DNA of 64,000 bases from Flavobacterium sp. Root186 (GTDB taxonomy: Bacteria > Bacteroidota > Bacteroidia > Flavobacteriales > Flavobacteriaceae), in contig NZ_LMHW01000010.1 in NCBI RefSeq assembly GCF_001428525.1, forward strand, positions 739,177 through 803,176, in the 5' to 3' direction. Each line of letters opens with the position of its first letter. The first letter of the stretch is position 1. This document shows, one piece after another, positions 1 through 7,357 of this stretch. The notes beneath the pieces are model-generated. The model saw only the letters and a list, made by a program, of their open reading frames with translations. It was not told where the DNA came from and made no database searches. A program made the translations under genes and the position numbers.

Positions 1-519
1 GAACAGAAACCATTACATATTAGAATTTTTATTGAAAAAGATTATTTGGTTATTCAAAATGATCTTCAGAAAAAAGAAGTTCTGCAGGACAGACAAGGTG
101 TTGGATTGCAGAATATTGTAAACCGTTACGGAATTATAACCGACAGAAAAGTGCTGATTGAGAAGGATGAGAAAAATTTCTCGGTTAAGATTCCAATTTT
201 AACAAAACAAATTACTGTTATGGACATAAGTGCAGAATATAATGACGAAGCAAAAGCGTATTACAGAGCTAAAAAAAGAGTAGAAGAACTAAAAGGATTT
301 TACGGAAATGTAATTTCATATTTATGTGTGATTCCGTTTTTAGTTTTTATCAATTTGAGATTTTCTCCGGGATTTCAATGGTTTTGGTTTTCAGCTTTAG
401 GATGGGGATTTGGAGTTGCCATGCATGCTTTTAAAGTTTTTGGCTACAGCTCTGATTGGGAAGAAAGAAAAATCAGGGAGATTTTAGAGAAAGAAAATAA
501 TCAAAAAACCTGGAAATAA
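1..519 (+). CDS. LytS-type sensor histidine kinase fused to a C-terminal 2TM domain (5' end outside window)
   Basis: The reading frame is open from base 1, so this is the 3' part of a longer gene; 172 codons are visible. The first 70 or so residues look like the end of a HATPase domain of the LytS/YehU class, with the G-box GVGLQNIVNRY near residues 33-43 and the strand VKIPIL before the break. Residues about 82-172 form a 2TM domain: an amphipathic YYRAKKRVEELKGFYGN helix, two membrane segments and the closing WEERKIREILEKE. Four 2TM genes and a LytTR regulator follow in the same direction, so it is probably the sensor of that regulator. The missing N-terminus prevents naming the sensed input. 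Confidence 0.8.
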   Translation, partial: EQKPLHIRIFIEKDYLVIQNDLQKKEVLQDRQGVGLQNIVNRYGIITDRKVLIEKDEKNFSVKIPILTKQITVMDISAEYNDEAKAYYRAKKRVEELKGFYGNVISYLCVIPFLVFINLRFSPGFQWFWFSALGWGFGVAMHAFKVFGYSSDWEERKIREILEKENNQKTWK

Positions 520-521
520 TT

Positions 522-824
522 ATGGAAAAGAATTATGCCGAAGGCGAAAGATATTATCAAGCTCAAAAAAGAGTAAAAGAAATTAGAGAATTTTATGAAC
601 ATTTGACTGTATATGTACTTGTAAATCCAATTGTAATTGTTGTAAATCTTATGACTTCGCCGGGATATTTATGGTTTATATGGTGTTTGATGGGATGGGG
701 AATCGCGATCGTTTTACATGGATTAAAGGTTTTTAGTTTTCCGCCTTTTTTCAATAAAAAATGGGAGGAAAGAAAAATCAGGGAAATTTTAGAAAAAGAA
801 CGCAATCAAAAAACTTGGGAATAA
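522..824 (+). CDS. 2TM domain protein
   Basis: This 100-residue protein consists almost entirely of one 2TM domain: a charged N-terminal helix (YYQAQKRVKEIREFYEHL), two hydrophobic segments around residues 28-45 and 52-70, and the conserved tail WEERKIREILEKE. It starts two bases after the stop of the kinase-2TM gene and its stop overlaps the next start, so it is cotranscribed. 2TM domains are small membrane modules common in Bacteroidota with no assigned biochemical role. The proximity to a kinase and a LytTR regulator suggests they belong to the signalling unit, which is inference. Confidence 0.85.
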   Translation: MEKNYAEGERYYQAQKRVKEIREFYEHLTVYVLVNPIVIVVNLMTSPGYLWFIWCLMGWGIAIVLHGLKVFSFPPFFNKKWEERKIREILEKERNQKTWE

Positions 825-1150
825 TGGAAACAAATTCTAATAATCCGGAAGAAAATATATTGAAAGAGCTGGCAAGTAAAAAAGTGGTAAAGCTAAAATC
901 ATTTTACAAACACACTTTTCTGTATGCGGTTGCAATGATTCTTTATATTTTAAAAGAATACACAGAAGTGCCATTGCATTTCTTTCCGATACAATTTTTA
1001 AACGGAGTTGTGGTAATTATTTGGTCTGCAGTATATGTTGGCTCTGCAATTGACATGTTTGTTTCTTTTAAAATATTTGGAAAGGAATGGGAGGAAAGAA
1101 AATTGAGAAGTCTTTTAGAAAAGAAAAATAGAACACAAAAATGGGAGTAA
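824..1150 (+). CDS. 2TM domain protein, divergent copy
   Basis: The start chosen is the ATG whose A is the last base of the preceding stop (TAATG), which gives 108 residues beginning METNSNNPEEN. An upstream in-frame ATG at 761 lies inside the previous gene and is unlikely. The protein keeps the 2TM layout (KKVVKLKSFYKH helix, two membrane segments, WEERKLRSLLEKK tail) but its membrane segments differ most from the other copies in this array. It is translationally coupled to its neighbour. Its function is unknown. Confidence 0.8.
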   Translation: METNSNNPEENILKELASKKVVKLKSFYKHTFLYAVAMILYILKEYTEVPLHFFPIQFLNGVVVIIWSAVYVGSAIDMFVSFKIFGKEWEERKLRSLLEKKNRTQKWE

Positions 1151-1152
1151 TC

Positions 1153-1458
1153 ATGGAAATGAATTTTAATGAAGACGATAAATACTTTTTAGCAAAAAAG
1201 AAAGTAGAAAGTATTAAAGGATTTTACGGAAATCTTGTTGCTTATATTTTAGTAAATGCAATTTTGGTTTTCATTAATCTTTACACTTCACCAAAATATT
1301 TATGGTTTTTCTGGCCGTTAATGTGGTGGGGAATTGGAGTTGTTTTTCATGGATTAAAGGTTTTTGAAGTATTTCCGGTTTTAGGAAGAGACTGGGAAGA
1401 AAGAAAAATCAAAGAATTTATGGAAAAAGAAAAAGAGAATAAAAATAAGTGGAAATAA
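1153..1458 (+). CDS. 2TM domain protein
   Basis: About 101 residues starting MEMNFNEDDKYF. An ATG at 1141 is also in frame but would overlap the end of the previous gene by ten bases, so the ATG two bases after that stop is preferred. The protein has the KKKVESIKGFYGNL helix, two hydrophobic segments (one with FWPLMWWGIGVVFHG) and the WEERKIKEFMEKE tail. It most resembles the gene at 522, as expected for a local duplication. Confidence 0.83.
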   Translation: MEMNFNEDDKYFLAKKKVESIKGFYGNLVAYILVNAILVFINLYTSPKYLWFFWPLMWWGIGVVFHGLKVFEVFPVLGRDWEERKIKEFMEKEKENKNKWK

Positions 1459-1476
1459 CTAAAAAGAAATACTATT

Positions 1477-1845
1477 ATGGGACGTTTTAGAAGACGCATG
1501 TATGATGAATATGCACACGAATTTAGTACAGACGAAAATTATAATAATGCATATAGAAGAGTTAAGAGATTAAAAGGTTTTTACTCGCATTTAAGAGTTT
1601 ACCTAATTGTAAATGTCATCATTATAATCGCAAATTTAAACCGGGATATTTTTAGCGAAAATATTCATGAAAGCGGCTTAATGGACTGGCAGACTTATTC
1701 AACAGCATTTTTCTGGGGAATAGGTTTATTGGCACATGCAATGTCTGTTTTTGGCCGTGATCTTTTCTTTAGCGCTGATTGGGAGCAAAAGAAAATCCAA
1801 AAATATATGGAGAAAGAAGCCGCGAATACAAATAAATGGGAGTAA
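1477..1845 (+). CDS. 2TM domain protein
   Basis: A 122-residue protein with a basic and acidic N-terminal extension (MGRFRRRMYDEYAHEF) before the 2TM domain (YRRVKRLKGFYSHL, two membrane segments, WEQKKIQKYMEKE). It is the last of the tandem array and lies 39 bases upstream of the LytTR regulator. The loop between the two hydrophobic segments is longer than in the other copies. Confidence 0.83.
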   Translation: MGRFRRRMYDEYAHEFSTDENYNNAYRRVKRLKGFYSHLRVYLIVNVIIIIANLNRDIFSENIHESGLMDWQTYSTAFFWGIGLLAHAMSVFGRDLFFSADWEQKKIQKYMEKEAANTNKWE

Positions 1846-1884
1846 CTTTGAAATACTATTTTTTCTAAATTTTGTATATAGTAA

Positions 1885-2652
1885 ATGATCACATTAATTA
1901 TAGAAGACGAAAAACCAGCTGCAAGACTGCTGCAAAGAAAGCTTGAAAAGTTAGATGTTACTGTAGAAACGATGCTTCATTCGGTTGAAGAATCGGTTCA
2001 CTGGTTTAGTAATAATCAACATCCCGATTTAATTTTTCTGGATATTCAATTATCAGATGGTTTATCGTTTGAAATTTTTGAAAAAATAGATATTAAAAGC
2101 GCTATCATTTTTACAACAGCTTATGATGAATATGCGTTAAAAGCTTTTAAATTGAATAGCATAGATTATCTTCTAAAACCAATTGATGAAGATGATCTGG
2201 AAGCAGCAGTTTCAAAATTTAAATCCCGACTTCCGAAAACGGCTTCTGAAACTTCAAACGTACAGCTTGATTTTGAACAGATTCGCCAAATGCTGTCAAA
2301 CCCTTTTGAGAAAACCTATAAAAAGCGATTTACGGTTAAAATTGGTCAGCATTTAAAAGTAGTTACTACTGAAGAAATTGAATGTTTTTTTAGTGAAAAC
2401 AAAGGAACTTATATTCACACGTACGACAATCGAAACTATTTAATCGATTCCACTTTAGAGATTCTGGAACAGGAATTAGACAAAAAGGATTTCTTTCGCG
2501 TAAGCAGAAAATTTATTGTTCCGCTTCAGGCCATTAAAGAAATTCAGGTGTATACCAATTCACGTTTAAAAGTAATTTTACCAACTTACAAAGAAGATGA
2601 GGTTATTGTAAGCCGTGAAAAAGTACAGGATTTTAAAACCTGGCTAGGGTAA
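1885..2652 (+). CDS. LytTR-family DNA-binding response regulator
   Basis: A 255-residue regulator. The receiver domain occupies about residues 1-120, with acidic residues at 7-9, phosphoacceptor Asp53 in LIFLDIQLSDG and the conserved Lys in YLLKPID. The LytTR DNA-binding domain covers about 150-250 (FSENKGTYIHTYD, FFRVSRKFIVPL). LytTR regulators pair with LytS-type kinases, and a kinase of that type is the first gene of this cluster. A near-consensus -7 element (TAAATTTTG) lies about 15 bases before the start, so some transcription may begin here. The target genes cannot be told from the window. Confidence 0.93.
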   Translation: MITLIIEDEKPAARLLQRKLEKLDVTVETMLHSVEESVHWFSNNQHPDLIFLDIQLSDGLSFEIFEKIDIKSAIIFTTAYDEYALKAFKLNSIDYLLKPIDEDDLEAAVSKFKSRLPKTASETSNVQLDFEQIRQMLSNPFEKTYKKRFTVKIGQHLKVVTTEEIECFFSENKGTYIHTYDNRNYLIDSTLEILEQELDKKDFFRVSRKFIVPLQAIKEIQVYTNSRLKVILPTYKEDEVIVSREKVQDFKTWLG

Positions 2653-2729
2653 ATATTGTTTTGGATCAACATCATTTCTGACGGATTGAAATCCGGTTAA
2701 CGAGATGTATTTTTTACCAGATATAAAAT

Positions 2730-2761
2730 AAAAAAGAGCCGAAATTTTCGGCTCTTTTTTA
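2730..2761. terminator. Bidirectional intrinsic terminator
   Basis: A perfect hairpin with arms containing AAAAAAGAGCCGAAA and its complement lies between the convergent LytTR regulator and heme A synthase genes. The A/T runs on both sides supply a U-tract in either direction. Confidence 0.9.
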
Positions 2762-2773
2762 TTTTTCAAAACA

Positions 2774-3799
2774 TTATTTGCTTAATCGGTGCAATGTATA
2801 TGTCATTGCGCTCAAAAGGAAAAACGCCATAATTTGGTGAATTAACCCTAAAGCCAAAGGTACGCTGTATAATAAAGTAAAAACACCAAGAAGAAATTGT
2901 ATAAAAACAAAAACTACCAAAGTGTTGATTCCGTTTGCCTGTGTATTAGTAAGTGTATATTTTTTGCTTTTGAAGAAAAGAAAAAGAATAATTCCAACCA
3001 CAACATAAGCAAAAGTTCTGTGTACAAATTGAACGCCGCTTTTTCCCTCAATTAGATTCTTAATCAAACTAGACTGCTCAATAAAAACCGATTCGTGAAT
3101 AAATTCTCCATCGCTCATTAAAGGCCAGTGATTGTGAATTAATCCGGCGTTTAATCCGGCAACAAATCCGCCATAAATAATTTGGATCAATAAAGCGACT
3201 AAAGCATATCTGGCAATTGTACGAAGCGGTAATATTTTATTGATATTTCTTTCAGGATAAATCAAATCCAGTGCTACCCAAAGTGTATAAGCAAAAGTTA
3301 TAAAAGCAAAAGTTAAGTGAAGCGAAAGTCTAAAATGGCTCACATCCGGATTATCGATTAATCCGCTTCGAACCATAAACCATCCAAGAAAACCTTGAAA
3401 AGCTCCCATTGCTAAAAGCACAATACATTTTTTAATTGTTGGCGTATCTAATTTCTTTCTGATTAAGAAATAAACAAATGGAACAAAAAATACAAGTCCG
3501 ATAATGCGACCGATAAAACGGTGAAACCATTCCCAGAAATAAATGAATTTATAATCTGCTAATTGAAAATCGTTATGGATATTGATTTTTTGGTACTCAG
3601 GAAATTTTTTATACTCATCAAAAGCAGCCTGCCATTTTGCATCTGTTAAAGGTGGAAATGTGTCGGTAACCAAATGCCAGTCCGTCATTGATAAACCTGA
3701 ATTGGTCAAACGTGTGATTCCGCCCACGACAACCATTAAAAATAATAAAACACAACCTGATAGTAACCAAATGATTACTGATTTATTCTCTTTTTTCAT
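2774..3799 (-). CDS. ctaA: Heme A synthase (COX15/CtaA family)
   Basis: A 341-residue membrane protein with about eight hydrophobic segments. It carries the family signatures GGITRLTNSGLSMTDWH near the N-terminus, FWEWFHR, NHWPLMSDG and the repeated second-half motifs FVHRTFAY and GLIHQIMAF, whose histidines bind heme in this family. It oxidises heme O to heme A for aa3-type cytochrome oxidase. The length matches the alphaproteobacterial and mitochondrial-like class. The start overlaps the stop of the upstream small membrane gene by four bases, so the two are probably translated together. No heme O synthase gene is in the window. Confidence 0.95.
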   Translation of the reverse strand: MKKENKSVIIWLLSGCVLLFLMVVVGGITRLTNSGLSMTDWHLVTDTFPPLTDAKWQAAFDEYKKFPEYQKINIHNDFQLADYKFIYFWEWFHRFIGRIIGLVFFVPFVYFLIRKKLDTPTIKKCIVLLAMGAFQGFLGWFMVRSGLIDNPDVSHFRLSLHLTFAFITFAYTLWVALDLIYPERNINKILPLRTIARYALVALLIQIIYGGFVAGLNAGLIHNHWPLMSDGEFIHESVFIEQSSLIKNLIEGKSGVQFVHRTFAYVVVGIILFLFFKSKKYTLTNTQANGINTLVVFVFIQFLLGVFTLLYSVPLALGLIHQIMAFFLLSAMTYTLHRLSK

Positions 3800-4149
3800 T
3801 CTTTTCCGATTAATTCGATTTCGTTTGTTTTTGTAAGTTTATTGATGTAAAATTTTGAAAAATAAAAACTCCCGTATATAAAAGATGAAAATAGCATAAT
3901 AAATTTTATTATCCTTTCAGTAATAGATGCATGGAATTCATTTCCAAATAAACTAATTAGAATATATTTTTCAAAAAAATAATATAGTATTGCAATTATA
4001 AAAGCTGAACCAACAGAGAACAAAAAATAAAGTATGATATGTTTAAGCCCTACCTTATCAATGTTTTTAAGCTTTCTATAAAAAAGTATATTAGTTGATA
4101 AAAAGACTGATATAATAATTAACAAAAAGATTACTCCGATAGCTATCAT
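3796..4149 (-). CDS. Small integral membrane protein of unknown function
   Basis: A 117-residue protein with three hydrophobic stretches (about 3-22, 38-60 and 83-102) and a charged C-terminal tail. I recognise no family. It sits between cca and ctaA with a 4-base overlap into ctaA, so it is cotranscribed. Base composition is more AT-rich than its neighbours. A role in heme A or oxidase assembly is conceivable only from position. Confidence 0.6.
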   Translation of the reverse strand: MIAIGVIFLLIIISVFLSTNILFYRKLKNIDKVGLKHIILYFLFSVGSAFIIAILYYFFEKYILISLFGNEFHASITERIIKFIMLFSSFIYGSFYFSKFYINKLTKTNEIELIGKE

Positions 4150-4151
4150 TA

Positions 4152-5582
4152 TTATTTCTTAAGAGTTAAATTCAACTTTGCAGCTCTTTTAATCACAAAA
4201 TCATAAGCAGCCTGATATTCATTAGGAATATCTCCTTCTAAAATAGCTTCTTTTACAGCTTCTTTTAAAACTCCAATTTCGCGAGAAGGTTTCAAATCGA
4301 ACATTTCCATAATTTCTTCACCGGAAATTGGCGGCTGGAAATTACGAACATGATCGCGTTCTTCAACTTCAACAATTTTCTTGCGAACAATTTCAAAGTT
4401 TTTATGATATTTTTTGAACTTTGCAGGATTTTTGGTTGTAATATCGGCTTCACATAAAGTCATTAAATCCTCAACATCTTCACCGGCATCAAAAACCAAA
4501 CGACGAACTGCACTGTCGGTTACAATATCCTGTGCCAAAACAATCGGACGTGAACTCATAATTACCATTTTTTGCACAAATTTCATTTTGTGATTCAATG
4601 GCATGTGCAAACGTTCGAATATCTTTTTTGCCATTTTTCCACCCAAAAATTCATGCCCGTGAAAAGTCCAGCCTTGTTTTTTGTTGAAACGTTTTGTTGG
4701 CGCTTTTCCAATATCGTGCAATAAAGCTGACCATCGTAACCAAACATCATCTGTATTTGGGCAAATGTTGTCAACGACTTCAAGCGTATGGTAAAAGTTG
4801 TTTTTATGTGTATGACCTTCGATTTCTTCAACTTGATTCAACGCTGTTAATTCAGGTAAGATGAGATCTAAAAGTCCGGTTTTATATAAAAGTAAAAATC
4901 CGGTTGACGGTTTTGGCGTAGAAAGAATTTTGTTTAGTTCATCTACGATTCTTTCGCCTGAAATAATCTTGATGCGATCTGCATTTTTGGTAACCGCATT
5001 CAAAGAGTTTTCTTCGATTTCGAAATTCAATTGTGTTGCAAAGCGAATTGCACGCAGCATTCGCAGCGGATCATCAGAATAGGTAATATCCGGATTTAAA
5101 GGCGTTTTGATTGTTTTACTTTCTAAATGCGCCAATCCATTAAACGGATCTAAAAGATCTCCGAAGTTATTTTTATTTAAAGATAAAGCCAAAGCGTTGA
5201 TTGTAAAATCACGGCGATTTTGGTCATCCTGAAGCGTTCCGTTCTCTACAATCGGATTTCGGCTGTCAAAATTATAAGACTCTTTTCGGGCACCAACAAA
5301 TTCAATATCGGTATCTTCAAAACGAAGCATTGCCGTTCCGTAAGTTTTAAAAACCTGAACTTTTGGTTTATTCGGAAGTAAGTCAGAAACTTTAAGCGCT
5401 AATTCGATGCCGCTTCCAACTGCCACAACGTCGATATCTTTTTTAGAACCTCGGTTTAAAAGCAAATCGCGAACGAAACCTCCTATCACATAAGAGTCTA
5501 CATTTAATTCCTGAGAAGCTTTCGAAATAATATCGAAGATTTTGTTTTGTAAAGCAGTTTTATAATTTGTTTGTATAGCCAC
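4152..5582 (-). CDS. cca: CCA tRNA nucleotidyltransferase with HD domain
   Basis: A 476-residue enzyme that adds or repairs the 3' CCA of tRNAs. The N-terminal class II nucleotidyltransferase core shows GGFVRDLLL and the metal-binding DIDVV pair, followed by RRDFTINAL and the DDPLRMLRAIRFA region. A C-terminal HD phosphohydrolase-like domain carries WSALLHDIGKAPTKR. The start codon is GTG and sits inside a copy of the GAATTCGTGGC repeat word found elsewhere in the window, so the true start could lie a few codons downstream. It leads a three-gene unit with the small membrane gene and ctaA. Confidence 0.93.
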   Translation of the reverse strand: MAIQTNYKTALQNKIFDIISKASQELNVDSYVIGGFVRDLLLNRGSKKDIDVVAVGSGIELALKVSDLLPNKPKVQVFKTYGTAMLRFEDTDIEFVGARKESYNFDSRNPIVENGTLQDDQNRRDFTINALALSLNKNNFGDLLDPFNGLAHLESKTIKTPLNPDITYSDDPLRMLRAIRFATQLNFEIEENSLNAVTKNADRIKIISGERIVDELNKILSTPKPSTGFLLLYKTGLLDLILPELTALNQVEEIEGHTHKNNFYHTLEVVDNICPNTDDVWLRWSALLHDIGKAPTKRFNKKQGWTFHGHEFLGGKMAKKIFERLHMPLNHKMKFVQKMVIMSSRPIVLAQDIVTDSAVRRLVFDAGEDVEDLMTLCEADITTKNPAKFKKYHKNFEIVRKKIVEVEERDHVRNFQPPISGEEIMEMFDLKPSREIGVLKEAVKEAILEGDIPNEYQAAYDFVIKRAAKLNLTLKK

Positions 5583-5596
5583 GAATTCACTAATTT

Positions 5597-5970
5597 TTAT
5601 AAAATAATACGTTTGTATTCAAGTGAGACAGAATTAAAGTTTGCTAAAATTGCTAAATGTGTTTTAGAAACTTTTAGATAATTAAGACATTGTGAAATAT
5701 ATTTTGGATGCAAAAAATCACTTGATTTTATTTCAAGTATAATTTTATCAAACAAAACAAAATCAGCATAAAATTTGTGATTTAATATTATGTCTTTATA
5801 ATTTACTAAATATTCTTTTTCTCTTCAAATGGAATATTTGCTTTTTTAAATTCGTATTCTAAAGCATCTTTATATACAATTTCAGAAAAGCCTCCACCTA
5901 AATTTCTATGAACATCAAATAAAATTCCCATTACCAGATAGCTTTCCAGCTGATACAATATTTTTGTCAT
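5597..5970 (-). pseudogene. Frameshifted GxxExxY-family protein gene
   Basis: Reading the minus strand from the ATG at 5970 gives a protein with LGGGFSEIVYKDALEYEF, the GxxExxY signature of the PD-(D/E)XK-related family. It runs into a stop after about 50 codons near 5821-5826. Restoring one A in GAAGA (to GAAAGA) reopens the frame to 5597 and gives REKEYLVNYKDIILNHKFYADFVLFDKIILEIKS, the expected continuation with the acidic and EIK residues, ending in YKRIIL. The total span is one base short of 125 codons. This therefore looks like a single-base deletion in an otherwise intact gene, or an assembly error. Palindromic repeats flank its 5' side. Confidence 0.8.
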
Positions 5971-5985
5971 GTCTAAATTTTTTCC

Positions 5986-6045
5986 GCCACGAATTCACGA
6001 ATTTTTCTAATTAATTTTTAAAAAGTTAATTCGTGAATTTGTGGC
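5986..6045. repeat. GCCACGAATT-type imperfect palindrome
   Basis: Two arms, GCCACGAATTCACGAAT and ATTCGTGAATTTGTGGC, flank an AT-rich centre. Related elements occur at 6203-6275, 33106-33140 and 36728-36785. Confidence 0.8.
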
Positions 6046-6052
6046 TATTATT

Positions 6053-6339
6053 TAGAATACAACTTTCAATTTTGTATTGAAAATGTTTTTGGAATTTTAT
6101 GGTTGCAAATTTACAACATAGAAAATGCCTTTTATAATCTATCGCTCACTTTTTTGAGCAAATTCTCAATTTTTCAATTGAAATTTATTAAAATAAAAAA
6201 CGGTGGTCGTGAATTACACGAATTAATACAAATTATACTCACAGATTTAATAAATTAAATTCGTGAATTCGTGGCTGAAAAAACTATACAGCAATAAAAC
6301 AAATCAATTGCAATAACATATTTTTAAAAATTCAATTTG
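6053..6339. other. Spacer with a second palindrome and possible minus-strand promoter
   Basis: This AT-rich spacer between the pseudogene and yaaA holds no convincing gene. On the minus strand TAAATTTG (6106-6113) matches the -7 consensus and could serve the frameshifted gene or cca. A degenerate copy of the GAATTCGTGGC palindrome occupies 6203-6275. Confidence 0.6.
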
Positions 6340-6347
6340 TATTTTTG
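6340..6347 (+). promoter_or_regulatory. -7 box of yaaA
   Basis: TATTTTTG fits the Bacteroidota consensus TAnnTTTG and lies 20 bases before the yaaA start. No clear -33 TTG at ideal spacing is seen. Confidence 0.55.
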
Positions 6348-6367
6348 AATCATATAAAAATGCACAA

Positions 6368-7126
6368 ATGAAAATTGTTATATCGCCGGCGAAATCACTG
6401 AATTTCGAAAAAGAATTACCTACTGTCCAACATACTGAACCTTCATTTTTAAAAGAAGCGCGCCAGGTTCATAAAATATTAAAAGGAAAAAAACCTGCTG
6501 AATTATCCCATTTAATGTCAATTTCAGACAAACTTGCTGATTTAAACTGGAAACGAAACCAAGACTGGAAAACACCATTTACTGTTGAAAATGCCCGTCC
6601 GGCAGTTTATACTTTTGATGGTGACGTTTATACGGGTTTAGATGCTTATTCCATTCCGTTGGAAAAATTAGATGTTCTTCAGGATAAACTTAGAATTCTA
6701 TCCGGACTTTACGGCGTTTTAAAACCGCTAGATTTAATGCAGGCCTATCGTTTAGAAATGGGAACAAAATTACCAGTTGGCGATTATAAAAACCTGCATG
6801 AATTTTGGAAACCTGTTGTTACAAAAGCTTTAAATAAAGAATTGACAAAAGGTGAATTATTTGTGAATTTAGCCAGTAACGAATATTTTTCGGCGGTTGA
6901 TGTAAAAGCTTTAAAAGTTCCTGTAATTACTCCTGATTTTAAAGATTACAAAGACGGAAAATTAAAAATGATCAGCTTCTTTGCAAAAAAGGCGAGAGGG
7001 ATGATGGTGCGTTATATTATAGATACAAATGCAGAAACTATTGATGACTTAAAAGGTTTTAATTACGAGGGTTATCGTTTTGATGCGAATCTTTCGAAAG
7101 GAAATCATTTGGTTTTCACCAGATAG
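6368..7126 (+). CDS. yaaA: Peroxide stress protein YaaA (DUF328/UPF0246)
   Basis: A 252-residue cytosolic protein with the typical beginning KIVISPAKSLNFE, the central DGDVYTGLDA, LSGLYGVLKPLDLMQAYRLEMG and the C-terminal GYRFD. These span the whole family length. In E. coli YaaA limits intracellular iron-driven DNA damage during peroxide stress, and the fold binds DNA. The gene stands alone, facing the efflux operon, with its own -7 box and a shared downstream terminator. Confidence 0.95.
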   Translation: MKIVISPAKSLNFEKELPTVQHTEPSFLKEARQVHKILKGKKPAELSHLMSISDKLADLNWKRNQDWKTPFTVENARPAVYTFDGDVYTGLDAYSIPLEKLDVLQDKLRILSGLYGVLKPLDLMQAYRLEMGTKLPVGDYKNLHEFWKPVVTKALNKELTKGELFVNLASNEYFSAVDVKALKVPVITPDFKDYKDGKLKMISFFAKKARGMMVRYIIDTNAETIDDLKGFNYEGYRFDANLSKGNHLVFTR

Positions 7127-7129
7127 TTT

Positions 7130-7265
7130 TTAAGGCTCAAAGTTACAAAGGTTCAGAGGTTTTTTTAAGGTTCTGAGTTACTAAGATGCTAAGGTTCTAA
7201 GATTTTTTACTAGAGAGCCGAAGGCTCGGAACATATTGTAGGCAGGGATTTCAATCCCTGAAGAT
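7130..7265. repeat. Word repeats and short hairpins after yaaA
   Basis: The spacer contains the words AAGGTTC, CTAAG and CAAAG repeated in tandem (7130-7200), then two compact hairpins, AGAGCCGAAGGCTCG and AGGGATTTCAATCCCT. No open frame of interest is present. Confidence 0.65.
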
Positions 7266-7301
7266 TTAGCACATTTAATTAATAAATAACAACAAAAAAA
7301 T

Positions 7302-7333
7302 AAACGCCGAATTCAATTTAGAATTCGGCGTTT
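7302..7333. terminator. Bidirectional terminator between yaaA and the efflux operon
   Basis: Arms AAACGCCGAATTC and GAATTCGGCGTTT flank a six-base loop, between the convergent genes yaaA and emrB. Confidence 0.85.
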
Positions 7334-7357
7334 CTGCGTATTATAAAATTATTATTA

